DNA of 46,596 nt from an uncultured Bacilli bacterium (GTDB taxonomy: Bacteria > Bacillota_I > Bacilli_A > RF39 > UBA660): NCBI GenBank assembly GCA_947627435.1, contig CANQWB010000006.1, positions 1-46,596 on the forward strand. Direction: 5' to 3'. The notes under the pieces are model-generated. The model searched no databases. It saw nothing but the letters and a program-made list of their open reading frames with translations, and was not told the DNA's origin. This document shows, one piece after another, positions 29,567 through 40,741 of the stretch (positions within the stretch are counted from its first letter, which is position 1; each line of letters begins with the position of its first letter). A program made the position numbers and the translations under genes.

Positions 29567-31993
29567 TCACATTTTATTTTCATTCACAATATTTGATTGA
29601 ATATTTTCCCATTTCCAATCTTTTACTTCAGGAAGATCTTCACCATATTCCCTAATATATTGTTTATGTTCTACCAATTTATCACGCATCAGTTGAAATA
29701 CAGATGCACCACGATTTCCTAATTGTGGTAAACGTTTTATCATATCCATGACTAGATGGTAACGATCAATTTCATTTTGAACACGCATATCAAATGGTGT
29801 TGTAATGGTACCTTCTTCACGATATCCACATACATGTAAATTACGATTATGACGGTGATATAACAGTTCATGAATTAAAACTTGATATCCATGGAAGACA
29901 AATATAATTGGTTTATTTTTTGTAAATAATGCATCATAATCCTCATGACTGAGTCCATGTGGATGATCTTCATCTGGCAATAATTTCATTAAATCCACTA
30001 CATTAATAAAACGAATTTTTATTTCTGGAAAATACTTTCGCATCAATGTAACAGACGCAAGGCCTTCCAAGGTAGGAGTATCTCCACATGTTGCAAGTAC
30101 AATATCTGGTTCACAACCTTGATCATTACTAGCCCACTGCCAAATACCAATTCCTTGTGTACAATGTTTCACAGCTTGTTCCATAGTAAGCCATTGTGGT
30201 CGTGGATGCTTAGATGCAATCATAACATTCACATAGTTTTTACTACGAATGCAATGATCAAAAACAGAAAGTAAACAATTGGCATCTGGTGGTAAATACA
30301 CGCGTACAATATCTGCTTTTTTATTCGTTACATGATCTAAAAATCCAGGGTCTTGATGGGTAAATCCATTATGATCTTGTTGCCATACATTAGAAGTCAA
30401 CACATAATTTAATGATGCAATTTGTTGACGCCATGGTAACTCTTTTGTAACTTTAAGCCATTTGGCATGTTGACTAAACATAGAATCAATAATGCGGATA
30501 AATGCTTCATAACTTGCAAAAAAACCATGACGGCCTGTGAGTAGATATCCTTCTAGCCAACCTTCACACAAATGCTCACTCAACATAGAATCCATTACTC
30601 TACCATTTGGTGATAAAAATTCATCATTATCTTTCGTTTCCACATTCCAAGCACGATTGGTTGCTTCAAATACTTTATTTAAACGATTTGACATTGTCTC
30701 ATCTGGGCCAAATGCACGAAAGTTTCGATTTTCTTGGTTTAATAAGAAAATATCACGAATAAAATTACCTAATACCATCATATCCTGCGCTTCACTTGCT
30801 CCAGGTTCTGGCACATGTACCTCATATCTTCTAAAATCAGGTATTCTTAATTCTTTCAATAACAAGCCACCATTGGCATGTGGGTTCGCACCCATACGAT
30901 GTTCTCCCTTTGGCACTAACGCTTTTAACTCTGGAATCAGTCTTCCATTTTCATCAAAAAGTTCCTCAGGATGATAACTTCTCAACCATTTTTCTAACTC
31001 GGCAATATGTTCTTCTTTGTCCATCGCAATTGGTACTTGGTGCGCACGAAAAGTACCTTCAATCTGTTTTTCATCGACCATTTTTGGTCCAGTCCATCCC
31101 TTTGGTGAACGAAATACAATCATTGGCCATATTGGTCGTGTCGTATCCCCAGTTGTACGAGCATGTTCTTGAATTTGTTTAATGTCAAAAATCACTTGAT
31201 CCATAACAGTTGCCATTTTTTCGTGCATCATCATAGGATCATCGCCTTCTACATAATAAGGTTTCCATCCGCATCCTTCAAAAAATTTTGTAGATTCTTC
31301 TTTAGAAATACGAGAAAAAATAGTTGGATTACTAATTTTATACCCATTTAAATGTAAAATCGGAAGAACTGCCCCATCTGTAATGGGATTTAAAAACTTA
31401 TTAGAATGCCAAGAAGTAGCTAAAGGCCCTGTCTCTGCTTCTCCATCGCCAATCACACAAGCAACAATCAAATCTGGATTATCAAATGCTGCTCCAAACG
31501 AATGCGCTAAAGAATATCCCAGTTCTCCACCTTCATTGATAGATCCAGGTGTTTCAGGAGCAACATGACTTGATATTCCACCAGGAAATGAAAATTGTTT
31601 GAATAACTTTTTCATACCATCGATATCTTCACTGATATCAGGATATACTTCACTATACGTTCCCTCTAAATATGTATTGGCAACGATTGCATTTCCACCA
31701 TGTCCAGGCCCTGATACATAAATCATATTCAAATCATATTTTTGAATAACACGATTTAGATGCACATATATAAAATTCTGACCCGGAACAGTACCCCAAT
31801 GTCCTACAATTTTCCTTTTAATATGCTCTTTTTTTAAAGGTTCACGTAAAAGTGGATTATCTAACAAATAAAGTTGACCAACAGATAAATAGTTCGCTGC
31901 TCGAAAATAAGCATTCATTTTTGCTAACATATCAGGAGATAATGTATTTTTAGTATCTGTAATAGAATTTGCATTATTATATAAATTGAACAT
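29567..31993 (-). CDS. xfp: Phosphoketolase (xylulose-5-P/fructose-6-P)
   Basis: [54 protein letters not shown]. Confidence 0.96.
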   Translation of the reverse strand: MFNLYNNANSITDTKNTLSPDMLAKMNAYFRAANYLSVGQLYLLDNPLLREPLKKEHIKRKIVGHWGTVPGQNFIYVHLNRVIQKYDLNMIYVSGPGHGGNAIVANTYLEGTYSEVYPDISEDIDGMKKLFKQFSFPGGISSHVAPETPGSINEGGELGYSLAHSFGAAFDNPDLIVACVIGDGEAETGPLATSWHSNKFLNPITDGAVLPILHLNGYKISNPTIFSRISKEESTKFFEGCGWKPYYVEGDDPMMMHEKMATVMDQVIFDIKQIQEHARTTGDTTRPIWPMIVFRSPKGWTGPKMVDEKQIEGTFRAHQVPIAMDKEEHIAELEKWLRSYHPEELFDENGRLIPELKALVPKGEHRMGANPHANGGLLLKELRIPDFRRYEVHVPEPGASEAQDMMVLGNFIRDIFLLNQENRNFRAFGPDETMSNRLNKVFEATNRAWNVETKDNDEFLSPNGRVMDSMLSEHLCEGWLEGYLLTGRHGFFASYEAFIRIIDSMFSQHAKWLKVTKELPWRQQIASLNYVLTSNVWQQDHNGFTHQDPGFLDHVTNKKADIVRVYLPPDANCLLSVFDHCIRSKNYVNVMIASKHPRPQWLTMEQAVKHCTQGIGIWQWASNDQGCEPDIVLATCGDTPTLEGLASVTLMRKYFPEIKIRFINVVDLMKLLPDEDHPHGLSHEDYDALFTKNKPIIFVFHGYQVLIHELLYHRHNRNLHVCGYREEGTITTPFDMRVQNEIDRYHLVMDMIKRLPQLGNRGASVFQLMRDKLVEHKQYIREYGEDLPEVKDWKWENIQSNIVNENKM

Positions 31994-32157
31994 ATTGCCC
32001 TCTTTTCTATTCTTACACTAATTCTATTGTACAAAAATAAATAGAAAACATCAAGTTGAAAACTTAATTTATCTTAAAAAAGTAGGCATTTACAAAATGA
32101 AAAAAAAAAGTTATAATGTTATAGTTAGATTGCAAACCAAAAAGAAAGGAGTATAAA

Positions 32158-33831
32158 ATGAAATTGTTTAACAACGAGGACACAAAGATATTTGCTTTAG
32201 GTGGCCTTGGTGAAGTCGGAAAAAATATGTATTGTGTAATGCATAATAACGAACTCATTATAACAGATGCGGGTATCACTTTCCCTGAGGGAGAGTTGAT
32301 GGGAGTTGACTATGTCATTCCAGATTTTTCATTCTTAAAGAAAAATGAATCTAAAATAAAAGCTTTATTTATTACACATGGTCATGAAGACCATATTGGT
32401 GGCATTCCCTTTTTATTACAAACGGTAAATATTCCTGTCATATATGCACCAAACCAAGCAGTTGGTTTGATTAAGAAAAAACTAGAAGACAGAAATATAC
32501 AATATAAAAATATTATTGTTTATGATGAAAAGACAAAGGTGAAATTTAAAAATATAGAGGTAGAATTTTTTAGAACAACCCACTCTATACCTGATTCACA
32601 TGGAATCTGTATTACAACACCAAATGGTACTATTGTGACTACCGGTGACTTTAAATTTGATTTAACACCGATTGGTCCTATGGCAAATATTCATAAAATG
32701 GCTGCGATTGGAAAAAGAGGCGTTACTGTTCTATTAAGTGATAGTACCAATGCGTTAAATGAAGGGGTTAGCGCAAGTGAATCACGTGTGGATAATGCTT
32801 TACAAGAAATTTTTAGACGTAAAAATGGACGTATTATTATCGCAACCTTCGCATCTAATATATATCGTTTAAAACACATTGTAGATACTTGTAAAAAGAA
32901 TGGTAGAAAAATCGCAACTTTTGGGCGAAGTATGGAAAACAATATTGAAATTTCTATTCAAGGTGGATATATTAAGAATAAAGAAATCTTTATTACACCA
33001 GAAGAAGCCAATCATCTTCCGCCAAATCAAGTATGCCTACTTTGTACAGGAAGTCAAGGCGAACCACTTGCTGCTTTATCCCGTATTGCAAACGGAGTTC
33101 ACCGTTCCATTAAATTACAACCAGATGATACTGTTATTTTCTCATCATCTGCAATTCCTGGAAATGCATTAAGTATTTCTAGAACAATTAATAAACTCTA
33201 TCTACAAGGTGTTGACGTATATACCAATACTTCTTTAGGCGATATCCATACTTCTGGACATGCTTATCAAGAAGAATTAAAACTTATGATCCGACTCATG
33301 AAACCAAAATATTTAATGCCATTCCATGGAGAATACCGTATGTTAAAACAACATGCAGATTTAGGAGTTGTATGTGGTATTCCAAAAGAAAACACATTTA
33401 TCTTAGAAAATGGCGAAGTATTATCCATGTACAAAGGAAATATTAAAAAAGCTGGAATGATTCCTGCAGGAGATGTCTATGTAGATGGAAATCGTATAGG
33501 AGATGTCGGTGGTGCTGTCATAAAAGATAGGAAAATTATGGCAAATGACGGAATTATTGTTGTCATTGCAAATATTGATACCAAAGCGACGAAACTATTG
33601 GGAAAAGTCAATATTACTACCAGAGGATTTGTTTTGGTCAATGAAAATGAAGAATTGCTAAAAGATTTAGAAGATCTGTGCAAAAGTGCCATTCTATCCA
33701 AACTCACTCCACCCGTTAATTATAGCGATATTAAACAGGAAATCATTTCTGAATTATCTGCTTATGCCTATGAAAAAACAGGTAGAAAACCAATTATCTT
33801 ACCTGTTATCATGGATATTAAGAAAAAATAA
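32158..33831 (+). CDS. rnj: Ribonuclease J
   Basis: FITHGHEDHIGGIPFLL, DSTNA, PFHGEYRMLKQHA. Confidence 0.95.
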   Translation: MKLFNNEDTKIFALGGLGEVGKNMYCVMHNNELIITDAGITFPEGELMGVDYVIPDFSFLKKNESKIKALFITHGHEDHIGGIPFLLQTVNIPVIYAPNQAVGLIKKKLEDRNIQYKNIIVYDEKTKVKFKNIEVEFFRTTHSIPDSHGICITTPNGTIVTTGDFKFDLTPIGPMANIHKMAAIGKRGVTVLLSDSTNALNEGVSASESRVDNALQEIFRRKNGRIIIATFASNIYRLKHIVDTCKKNGRKIATFGRSMENNIEISIQGGYIKNKEIFITPEEANHLPPNQVCLLCTGSQGEPLAALSRIANGVHRSIKLQPDDTVIFSSSAIPGNALSISRTINKLYLQGVDVYTNTSLGDIHTSGHAYQEELKLMIRLMKPKYLMPFHGEYRMLKQHADLGVVCGIPKENTFILENGEVLSMYKGNIKKAGMIPAGDVYVDGNRIGDVGGAVIKDRKIMANDGIIVVIANIDTKATKLLGKVNITTRGFVLVNENEELLKDLEDLCKSAILSKLTPPVNYSDIKQEIISELSAYAYEKTGRKPIILPVIMDIKKK

Positions 33832-33853
33832 CTACACGAGTGTAGTTTTTTTC
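33831..33853 (+). terminator. Ribonuclease J gene terminator
   Basis: ACTACAC-GA-GTGTAGT-T7. Confidence 0.8.
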
Positions 33854-33909
33854 ATTTCAAATATAGAAAAAAATCATTGGGTATATTATGTCATTTCAAA
33901 TTTGAAAAT

Positions 33910-34032
33910 TCATGTTTGTTTTTCTTTTTTCTCTTTCATATGAAATATTTTTGTAAAAGCTGCAATTTTACTATAATTTAAATCATTCATCATATCATCA
34001 TACATACGATTTAATTTTTGCATATCTTTCAT
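33910..34032 (-). CDS. Small hypothetical protein, 40 aa
   Basis: Hand-translated MKDMQKLNRMYDDMMNDLNYSKIAAFTKIFHMKEKKEKQT*; SD GAGGTG upstream. Confidence 0.5.
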   Translation of the reverse strand: MKDMQKLNRMYDDMMNDLNYSKIAAFTKIFHMKEKKEKQT

Positions 34033-34185
34033 AGCTATTCACCTCTATCTGTACTCTAACATAAATCATTGTTTTAAAAAATCAATTCGACAAAACTAGA
34101 AAAAAATAGAACTAATTTTATAGAACTTTCATTTAAATTTATAGTAAATTATTTTTTTTTATAGTATAATGATAATGGTGATTAT

Positions 34186-34776
34186 ATGAGATATCCGATG
34201 GGTATTAAAAACAGCATCCCCAAAATGACAAACTATGGAAACCGTGGTATGTCTTTAGAGGAAGATATCAATATTACAAATAATTACTATAGACAACAAG
34301 ATATTGCTGTAATCTATAAAAAACCAACACCAATTACGATTACAAAAGTAGATTATCCTAATAGAAAAGAAGCAGTTATCAAAGAAGCTTATTTCAAAAC
34401 ACCATCAACAACAGATTACAATGGTATCTACCGTGGTCAATATCTTGATTTTGAAGCAAAAGAAACCAAACTAAATCGTTTCCCACTACAAAATATACAT
34501 TCACATCAAATTACACACCTAAAACAAATTATAAAGCATGGGGGAATTGGATTTTTTATCATTCGTTTCTTAAAAAATAATGAAACTTACTTATTAGAAG
34601 GAAATGCCTTATTTGAATTTATAGAAAAAAATAAGCAAAAATCTATTCCAATTTCATATTTTCAAGAAAAAGGATATTTATTAAAAATGAAACTAAATCC
34701 TAGAATTGATTACTTACAAGTAATTGATCAGATATATTTTAAAGGAGGATCATATGAAACAATTACTAAAAAATAA
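34186..34776 (+). CDS. recU: Holliday junction resolvase RecU
   Basis: RYPMGIKNSI, RGMSLEEDIN, GIYRGQYLDFEAKETKLNRFPL, HQITHLKQIIKHGGIGFFIIRF. Confidence 0.95.
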   Translation: MRYPMGIKNSIPKMTNYGNRGMSLEEDINITNNYYRQQDIAVIYKKPTPITITKVDYPNRKEAVIKEAYFKTPSTTDYNGIYRGQYLDFEAKETKLNRFPLQNIHSHQITHLKQIIKHGGIGFFIIRFLKNNETYLLEGNALFEFIEKNKQKSIPISYFQEKGYLLKMKLNPRIDYLQVIDQIYFKGGSYETITKK

Positions 34777-37729
34777 AGAAAATATAGCGATTTTAATTGT
34801 AAGCATAATTGCTTTTATTGCAGGATGTTTAGCCATTGGTTGGTTATTATCACTCGTTATTATTGGGATTGCCGATTTAGCACTCTTTTTACCAAATTTA
34901 TTACAAAAGAGAAAGAAAACAAGAAAGAAAAACCCAATGAATCATGACAATCATACAAAACAAATAAAGAAAAAGGAATCAGTCAGTGGAAAAAGAAAAA
35001 AAAGAAAAAAAATATTAAAAATTTTATTGATTATATTCTTATCACTTACAATTTTAGTAATTGCAGCATGTATTTTCTTTGCATTCTATATCGTTAAAAA
35101 TGCACCTGAATTTAATCCAGATAACTTATATCGTCAGGAATCTTCCATTCTTTATACTACAGATGGAACAATTATTGCAAAATTAGGTACCGAAAAAAGA
35201 GAAAAAATTACATATGATGAACTTCCTGAAGTATTAATTGATGCAATTATCGCAACAGAAGATTCACGTTATTTTCAACATAATGGTTTTGACCTACCTA
35301 GATTCTTAAAAGCTAGTATACAACAAGTATTGACACATGATGGTGGTGGAGCTTCTACCATTACTATGCAAGTAGCTAAAAATAACTTTACTTCCACAAA
35401 GCAAACCATCTCTAGAAAATTCACAGATATTTATCTATCAATCTTTCAAATTGAAAAAAAATATACAAAAGAAGCAATATTAGAATTTTATGTCAATGCC
35501 CCATATTTAGGCAGTGGTGCATGGGGAGTTGAACAAGCTTGTTTAACTTATTTTGGAAAGTCTGCCAAAGATATTAATTTAGCGGAAGCTGCTTTGATTG
35601 CTGGTCTTTTCCAAGCACCAAATGCATATGACCCAAATTTATATCCAGAAAAAGCAGAAGCTAGAAGGAAAACCGTACTTTATTTGATGGAACGTCACGG
35701 TTATATTACTAGTGAAGAAAGAAAAATTGCTGAAGACATGACAGTCGATAAGTTATTATATCGTGGGGAAGATTCAGTTTTCGAAGATTATCGTTTCTTT
35801 ATTGCTACTGTTGCCGATGAAGTACTAGCAGATACAGGAAAAGATCCATATTCTTACCCAATGGAGATATATACAACCATGGATGAAGGAAGACAACAAT
35901 ATATTAATCACATCATGTCAGGAGAAACTTATGCATGGGCAAATGATGTAGTGGATGCAGGTATCGCAGTTATTGATGTAAAGACTGGTGCCTTAGTTGC
36001 TGTTGGTGGTGGTCGCCATTGGAGTGGACCAAGAGATTTAAATATGGCAACAACACTGAATCAACAAATCGGATCTACTTCAAAACCATTATATGATTAC
36101 GCTCCTGGAATTGAATATGAAAATTGGTCTACAGCTAAATTATTTATGGATGAAGAATATACCTATTCGAATGGTACTCGAATCAACAACTGGGATAGAC
36201 AATATAATGGCCTTCTTACTCTACGAGATGCCTTATCACAATCTCGTAATATTCCAGCATTAAAGGCATTTCAATTGAATAAAAATTCAAACATTAAAAA
36301 TTTTGTAACAAGTGTCGGACTTAGTCCTGAAGTTGGTGCAGATGGAACCATTCATGAAGCACATGCCATTGGAGGGTATAATGGAGAATCTCCTCTTACG
36401 ATGGCAGCAGCCTATGCGACATTTGGAAATGGTGGATACTATATAACACCACACAGTTATACAAAAATTATTGACCGTAATACTAAAGAAGTAATTGAAA
36501 AACAAATTACAAAAACAAGAGTGATGAGCGAAGAAACGGCATATATAATGACAGATTTATTACAAAGTTCAGCAAAAGGTGGATTATATGGGCAAGCGAA
36601 TATTCCTGGAGTTACTTACGGTGCGAAAACTGGAACAACGAACTATCCTCAATCAGTATTTAACATATGCCCTAATTTTGCAGGGGATTCCATCAATGAT
36701 TTATGGGTAAATGGTGTATCTCCGGACTATGCAATTTCTGTTTGGTATGGATATATGCCTTGGGATAAAACTTGTACCTACACAAGTAATTCATATACAC
36801 CTGAGCACAGAAAATTGTTCCAAACAGTTGGTAAAGGCATCTTCAAAACAGGAACAAGTTGGACGAAACCAGAAGGTGTTGTAGAAGTTGAAATTGAAGT
36901 AGGTACAAATCCTGAAAAACTTCCAAGTCAATACACCCCTGCAAATATGCGAACAACTGCATTATTTAAACAAGGAACAGAGCCTACTGAAGTATCTGAT
37001 CGTTATAATACATTAGAAAATGTAAAAAATTTAAAATCATCTATTAAAAATAATGTACTTACATTAACATGGGATGAAGTAAAACCTGCTGCTATTAGTG
37101 ATGAAACGGTTACCGCATGGGCAAAAAGTATTGCTAGTAGCGAAAGTGGTATCAATCAATTAATAAACCAACGTAAAAATGAAAATGCAGCTCAATTAGG
37201 AACCGTAGTATATCAAGTTTATTCTAAAAATGAAAAAGGAGAATTAACTTTAATCAAAGAAGTAAATAAACCTACCATTGATATTCCACTTACTACCAAT
37301 TCACCAACCACTTACGTTGTAAAAACTGCATATACTATTTTCAAAGCAAATGCAAGTACTGGTACAGAAACAAAAATTTCTTTAACCAATGTAAAAGCTG
37401 TTATTACAACTGAATTAATCGGAGAAAAAACAATTACACTTTATGTCGGTGATAAAATGTATATTGATCCTTCACCTGCTGTAACTGTATTAGCTGATTT
37501 AACAAATGTAACAAATAAAGCAACCATTCAAAAGACAATCAAAAATAAGGCAGGTAAAGAAATTACAGCTAGTGATATGAATACTACTGCAGCAGAAACT
37601 TATACTATTACGTATACGATTACATATAATAACTTTACGGATACGTTAACAAGAACTATTGTAGTAAAAGAAAAACCTACGGAAAACCCAGTAAAACCGA
37701 CACCCAATTCTTCTGAAAAAACAGAATAA
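34754..37729 (+). CDS. Class A penicillin-binding protein (PBP1A)
   Basis: EDSRYFQHNGFD, GGGASTITMQVAKNNF, transpeptidase STSK, SRN and KTGT motifs; SD AAAGGAGG before 34754. Confidence 0.92.
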   Translation: MKQLLKNKENIAILIVSIIAFIAGCLAIGWLLSLVIIGIADLALFLPNLLQKRKKTRKKNPMNHDNHTKQIKKKESVSGKRKKRKKILKILLIIFLSLTILVIAACIFFAFYIVKNAPEFNPDNLYRQESSILYTTDGTIIAKLGTEKREKITYDELPEVLIDAIIATEDSRYFQHNGFDLPRFLKASIQQVLTHDGGGASTITMQVAKNNFTSTKQTISRKFTDIYLSIFQIEKKYTKEAILEFYVNAPYLGSGAWGVEQACLTYFGKSAKDINLAEAALIAGLFQAPNAYDPNLYPEKAEARRKTVLYLMERHGYITSEERKIAEDMTVDKLLYRGEDSVFEDYRFFIATVADEVLADTGKDPYSYPMEIYTTMDEGRQQYINHIMSGETYAWANDVVDAGIAVIDVKTGALVAVGGGRHWSGPRDLNMATTLNQQIGSTSKPLYDYAPGIEYENWSTAKLFMDEEYTYSNGTRINNWDRQYNGLLTLRDALSQSRNIPALKAFQLNKNSNIKNFVTSVGLSPEVGADGTIHEAHAIGGYNGESPLTMAAAYATFGNGGYYITPHSYTKIIDRNTKEVIEKQITKTRVMSEETAYIMTDLLQSSAKGGLYGQANIPGVTYGAKTGTTNYPQSVFNICPNFAGDSINDLWVNGVSPDYAISVWYGYMPWDKTCTYTSNSYTPEHRKLFQTVGKGIFKTGTSWTKPEGVVEVEIEVGTNPEKLPSQYTPANMRTTALFKQGTEPTEVSDRYNTLENVKNLKSSIKNNVLTLTWDEVKPAAISDETVTAWAKSIASSESGINQLINQRKNENAAQLGTVVYQVYSKNEKGELTLIKEVNKPTIDIPLTTNSPTTYVVKTAYTIFKANASTGTETKISLTNVKAVITTELIGEKTITLYVGDKMYIDPSPAVTVLADLTNVTNKATIQKTIKNKAGKEITASDMNTTAAETYTITYTITYNNFTDTLTRTIVVKEKPTENPVKPTPNSSEKTE

Positions 37730-37758
37730 AAAAAATAGATTTAATATCTATTTTTTTT
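37729..37758. terminator. Bidirectional terminator between PBP1A and nth
   Basis: AAAAAAATAGAT-TTA-ATATCTATTTTTTTT. Confidence 0.75.
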
Positions 37759-38379
37759 ATGCTTATAATATCGACATTGTAAATGCAATTTACAAGTCTC
37801 ACAATTTGGACTTTGTGCTTTACAATAATATCTACCAAACAATACCAACTGATGGTGCATACGATTTAATTTTTCCTTTGGTATTTTTTTCGTTAACTTT
37901 TTTTCAATTGTAAGAACATCATCCGTTTCTTTCGCAAAACCAAGACGCTTACTGACACGTGCTACATGCGTATCAACTGCTATACAAGGGACCTGATACA
38001 AAATACTTAAAACAACATTTGTAGTTTTTCGTCCAACACCAGGTAGACTTTCTAAATAAGTACGATTATTTGGTACTATACCGTTTTGATTGTTAAGTAA
38101 ATCCTTGGCAATCGCAATTATATTATTTGCTTTTTTATGGTATGTACCTATTGGTTTAATAATCCTCATAATATCTTCTAAAGGCGCTTGACTCAACAGT
38201 TCTAGGGAAGGATATTTATGAAATAATACATTGGTTACCATATTAACACGTTTATCTGTTGTTTGTGCACTTAACATAACTGCTATTAACAATTCATAAT
38301 CATGCTCAAAATGTAATTCACAAGCAGGATTTGGAATAATTGTATCTAAATATGTAATGACATCATTCATCTGTATCAT
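37741..38379 (-). CDS. nth: Endonuclease III
   Basis: LLIAVMLSAQTTDKRVN, LPGVGRKTTNVVL, DTHVARVSKRLG, Cys cluster CKAQSPNCETCKLHLQC. Confidence 0.95.
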   Translation of the reverse strand: MIQMNDVITYLDTIIPNPACELHFEHDYELLIAVMLSAQTTDKRVNMVTNVLFHKYPSLELLSQAPLEDIMRIIKPIGTYHKKANNIIAIAKDLLNNQNGIVPNNRTYLESLPGVGRKTTNVVLSILYQVPCIAVDTHVARVSKRLGFAKETDDVLTIEKKLTKKIPKEKLNRMHHQLVLFGRYYCKAQSPNCETCKLHLQCRYYKHKKNRY

Positions 38380-39016
38380 TCAACCAATCATAATCAAAAA
38401 GTTCTTTTTTCTCTACACGTTTTGCTTGATATGATGCACGATCTTTTTCAACATCTTCTTTGGTTTGTATACCTTTTTTCTTCCATTCGTAAAGGATCTT
38501 ATCAATATATCTTAAATTAGAGACCCCATTATAAGTCGCTTCTTTCAATGCCAAAGAAATGACGTCTTGTTCAAAACCGGCATCACGCCATCCGCCTATA
38601 ATTTCATATTCCATTGGCGACAAAGTACGTCCAAATTCTTGTTCAAATAAATCATATATTGTTTTTGTTTTCGTATTATCTTCCTCATTTAAAGCCAAAT
38701 AGGATAACTTTTCATATAACCCGTCGAGAGAAATTTGTTCTTCACGAATTCCACCTACTTTTTTCAACTGAATCGATATGATTCCATTCGTTGAAAGATG
38801 ATCAATGAGTTCCAATACTTCTGGTAATGCAATATTAAGATCATCACTAATTTGTTTAGGATTAAAACTATTGTCGTTTGTATTCAGTAAATAAATCAAT
38901 AAAACAAGATGTTTTTCTGTCAATGATAATTTTTTATAATATAAAAGTAACAATCTTGGAAATTGTACTGTACTATTTTTCATTATTTGTATCATTTTTT
39001 CCATCATCAAAATCAC
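38363..39016 (-). CDS. dnaD: DnaD-family replication protein
   Basis: FEQEFGRTLSPMEYEIIGGWRDAGFEQDVISLALKEATYNGVSNLRYIDKILYEWKKKGI. Confidence 0.92.
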   Translation of the reverse strand: MILMMEKMIQIMKNSTVQFPRLLLLYYKKLSLTEKHLVLLIYLLNTNDNSFNPKQISDDLNIALPEVLELIDHLSTNGIISIQLKKVGGIREEQISLDGLYEKLSYLALNEEDNTKTKTIYDLFEQEFGRTLSPMEYEIIGGWRDAGFEQDVISLALKEATYNGVSNLRYIDKILYEWKKKGIQTKEDVEKDRASYQAKRVEKKELFDYDWLNDTDE

Positions 39017-39035
39017 CTAATTCATAGATATTATT

Positions 39036-39686
39036 TTACGATAAATATTGTTTTAAATCAAGCATTTCAATATAAGAATTCAATTTATCATGATTTTGTA
39101 TCTTTTGCATTTCTTTTTGTATTCTTGTAGCTGATAAACCTTTTAATAAATCCTTATGACGAACAATTGCATCATACAATGACTGGTCTAATGAGAAATC
39201 AAAATCTATAGCAAAGCGAATTGCCCGTATCATTCGAAGTGGATCCTCTTTTAATTTAATATCAGGATCTCCAACACAACGAACAATTTTAGCATCTATA
39301 TCTTCTCTTGCACCCATATAGTCTACATATTTTCCATTACAATCAATACAAAGTGTATTGATAATAAAATCACGTCGATCTAAATCCTCTTTTAATGTAG
39401 AAACAAATTCTATTTCTGGATAACGGTCTTTGTTGTAAAAATCCCTGCGATATACAGTAACTTCATATGAAAATCCATTTTCTTGAATAGTAAGAGCGCC
39501 ATATTTTTCATGCTTATCTATCACAACAAATGTTTTTTCCAATAAAGAAAATGGCATGGAAGTACAAATATCAATATCTGGATTTTGATAACCACGATAT
39601 TGATCTCTTGGGTATCCCCCAACAATATATCCTTCATACCCTATTTTTTTTATTTTTTGCAATATCAAAAGTGCCGTTTCATACAT
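39036..39686 (-). CDS. cca: CCA tRNA nucleotidyltransferase / poly(A) polymerase head domain (short)
   Basis: YIVGGYPRDQYRGYQNPDIDICTS; DRRDFIINTLC; EDPLRMIRAIRFA. Confidence 0.85.
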   Translation of the reverse strand: MYETALLILQKIKKIGYEGYIVGGYPRDQYRGYQNPDIDICTSMPFSLLEKTFVVIDKHEKYGALTIQENGFSYEVTVYRRDFYNKDRYPEIEFVSTLKEDLDRRDFIINTLCIDCNGKYVDYMGAREDIDAKIVRCVGDPDIKLKEDPLRMIRAIRFAIDFDFSLDQSLYDAIVRHKDLLKGLSATRIQKEMQKIQNHDKLNSYIEMLDLKQYLS

Positions 39687-39732
39687 ATTATCACCTATCA
39701 ATAGTATACTATATTTTTCATACAAAACCTAT

Positions 39733-39757
39733 AAAAAAGAAACCTTGCGGTTTCTTA
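39733..39757 (-). terminator. Terminator of HU gene
   Basis: AAGAAACC-GCAA-GGTTTCTTTTTT on minus strand. Confidence 0.8.
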
Positions 39758-39762
39758 ATTGA

Positions 39763-40035
39763 TTAGTTTAAAGCTTCTTTTAATTTAGAACCAGCTTTAA
39801 TTGTAACAGCAGTTCTAGCAGGAATTTGAACAGTAGCACCAGTTCTTGGGTTACGTCCAGTACTAGCTGGTTTTTTCTTACTTGCGAAAGTACAGAAACC
39901 AGTTAAAGTAACTTTACCACTTGATTTTAAACCTTTCTCAATTCCTTTTTGCATAGCATCTAAAGCACGAGTTGCATCTGCTTTTGTTAACCCTGCTTCT
40001 TCAGCAATAAAACTTACTAATTCTGCTTTTGACAT
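39763..40035 (-). CDS. hup: HU family DNA-binding protein
   Basis: MSKAELVSFIAEEAGLTKADATRALDAM...GRNPRTGATVQIPARTAVTIKAGSKLK. Confidence 0.96.
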   Translation of the reverse strand: MSKAELVSFIAEEAGLTKADATRALDAMQKGIEKGLKSSGKVTLTGFCTFASKKKPASTGRNPRTGATVQIPARTAVTIKAGSKLKEALN

Positions 40036-40145
40036 AAATTTACCTCCTCATAATGATAAGCTATCTTGCTTACATTTACAGAATAACATGTTTCAAAAGG
40101 AAAATCAATAGATTTCAACATTTTTCTTTCAAAAACAAGCAATTT

Positions 40146-40499
40146 TTAATTGAATTTGGAACTATCTGTAATTTTGTTCACTTCTGGTGAAATAACTTCA
40201 CTATTTGTCGAATTTAAAGAAATAGGCTTATAATTTTTAAGTGCATCATAAATACTAGAAGCACCAATAAATCCAAATATTCCTACCCATATACTTTCTT
40301 CCAATACAAGATGATAAAATAACATTCCAAAAGGTATTCCAAGTACAAAGGAAAAAATAAGATTTAAAATCCATATATGCCATGTCTTGTGAATAATCGA
40401 TAGTGCTTTTAATTTTTGAATTAAAGCCATTAAAACGACACTAAATACGACACTAATAGATAAAATTTGTAATAAACTTTCTGGTAAAATAATATCCAT
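40146..40499 (-). CDS. Small membrane protein (holin-like)
   Basis: Three TM segments; follows another small membrane ORF. Confidence 0.45.
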   Translation of the reverse strand: MDIILPESLLQILSISVVFSVVLMALIQKLKALSIIHKTWHIWILNLIFSFVLGIPFGMLFYHLVLEESIWVGIFGFIGASSIYDALKNYKPISLNSTNSEVISPEVNKITDSSKFN

Positions 40500-40640
40500 C
40501 TAATCACCTCGGCAATTTTTCATCTTGCTTTTTTCAAGTAACTCATAATATCTTTGGATTTGTTTCCATCGATATGCAAGTAAGATCAAAATAGGCCCAA
40601 ACACTACTTGAAGCCAATCGTTGAATATAAATTCAATCAT
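40500..40640 (-). CDS. Small membrane protein
   Basis: MIEFIFNDWLQVVFGPILILLAYRWKQIQRYYELLEKSK; SD GGTGG before 40640. Confidence 0.45.
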   Translation of the reverse strand: MIEFIFNDWLQVVFGPILILLAYRWKQIQRYYELLEKSKMKNCRGD

Positions 40641-40741
40641 ATTACCACCTACTATAAAATATGCAGTAATCAATGGCACAACAATTTCATATACCATAAC
40701 ATGATAATCTTTTTATTCGAATATATTATATTGGTGAGACT

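Noticed and set aside
40146-40640. Holin-like pair suggesting a prophage
   Set aside because: No integrase, terminase, capsid, endolysin or attachment repeats nearby; two small membrane ORFs alone are not enough.
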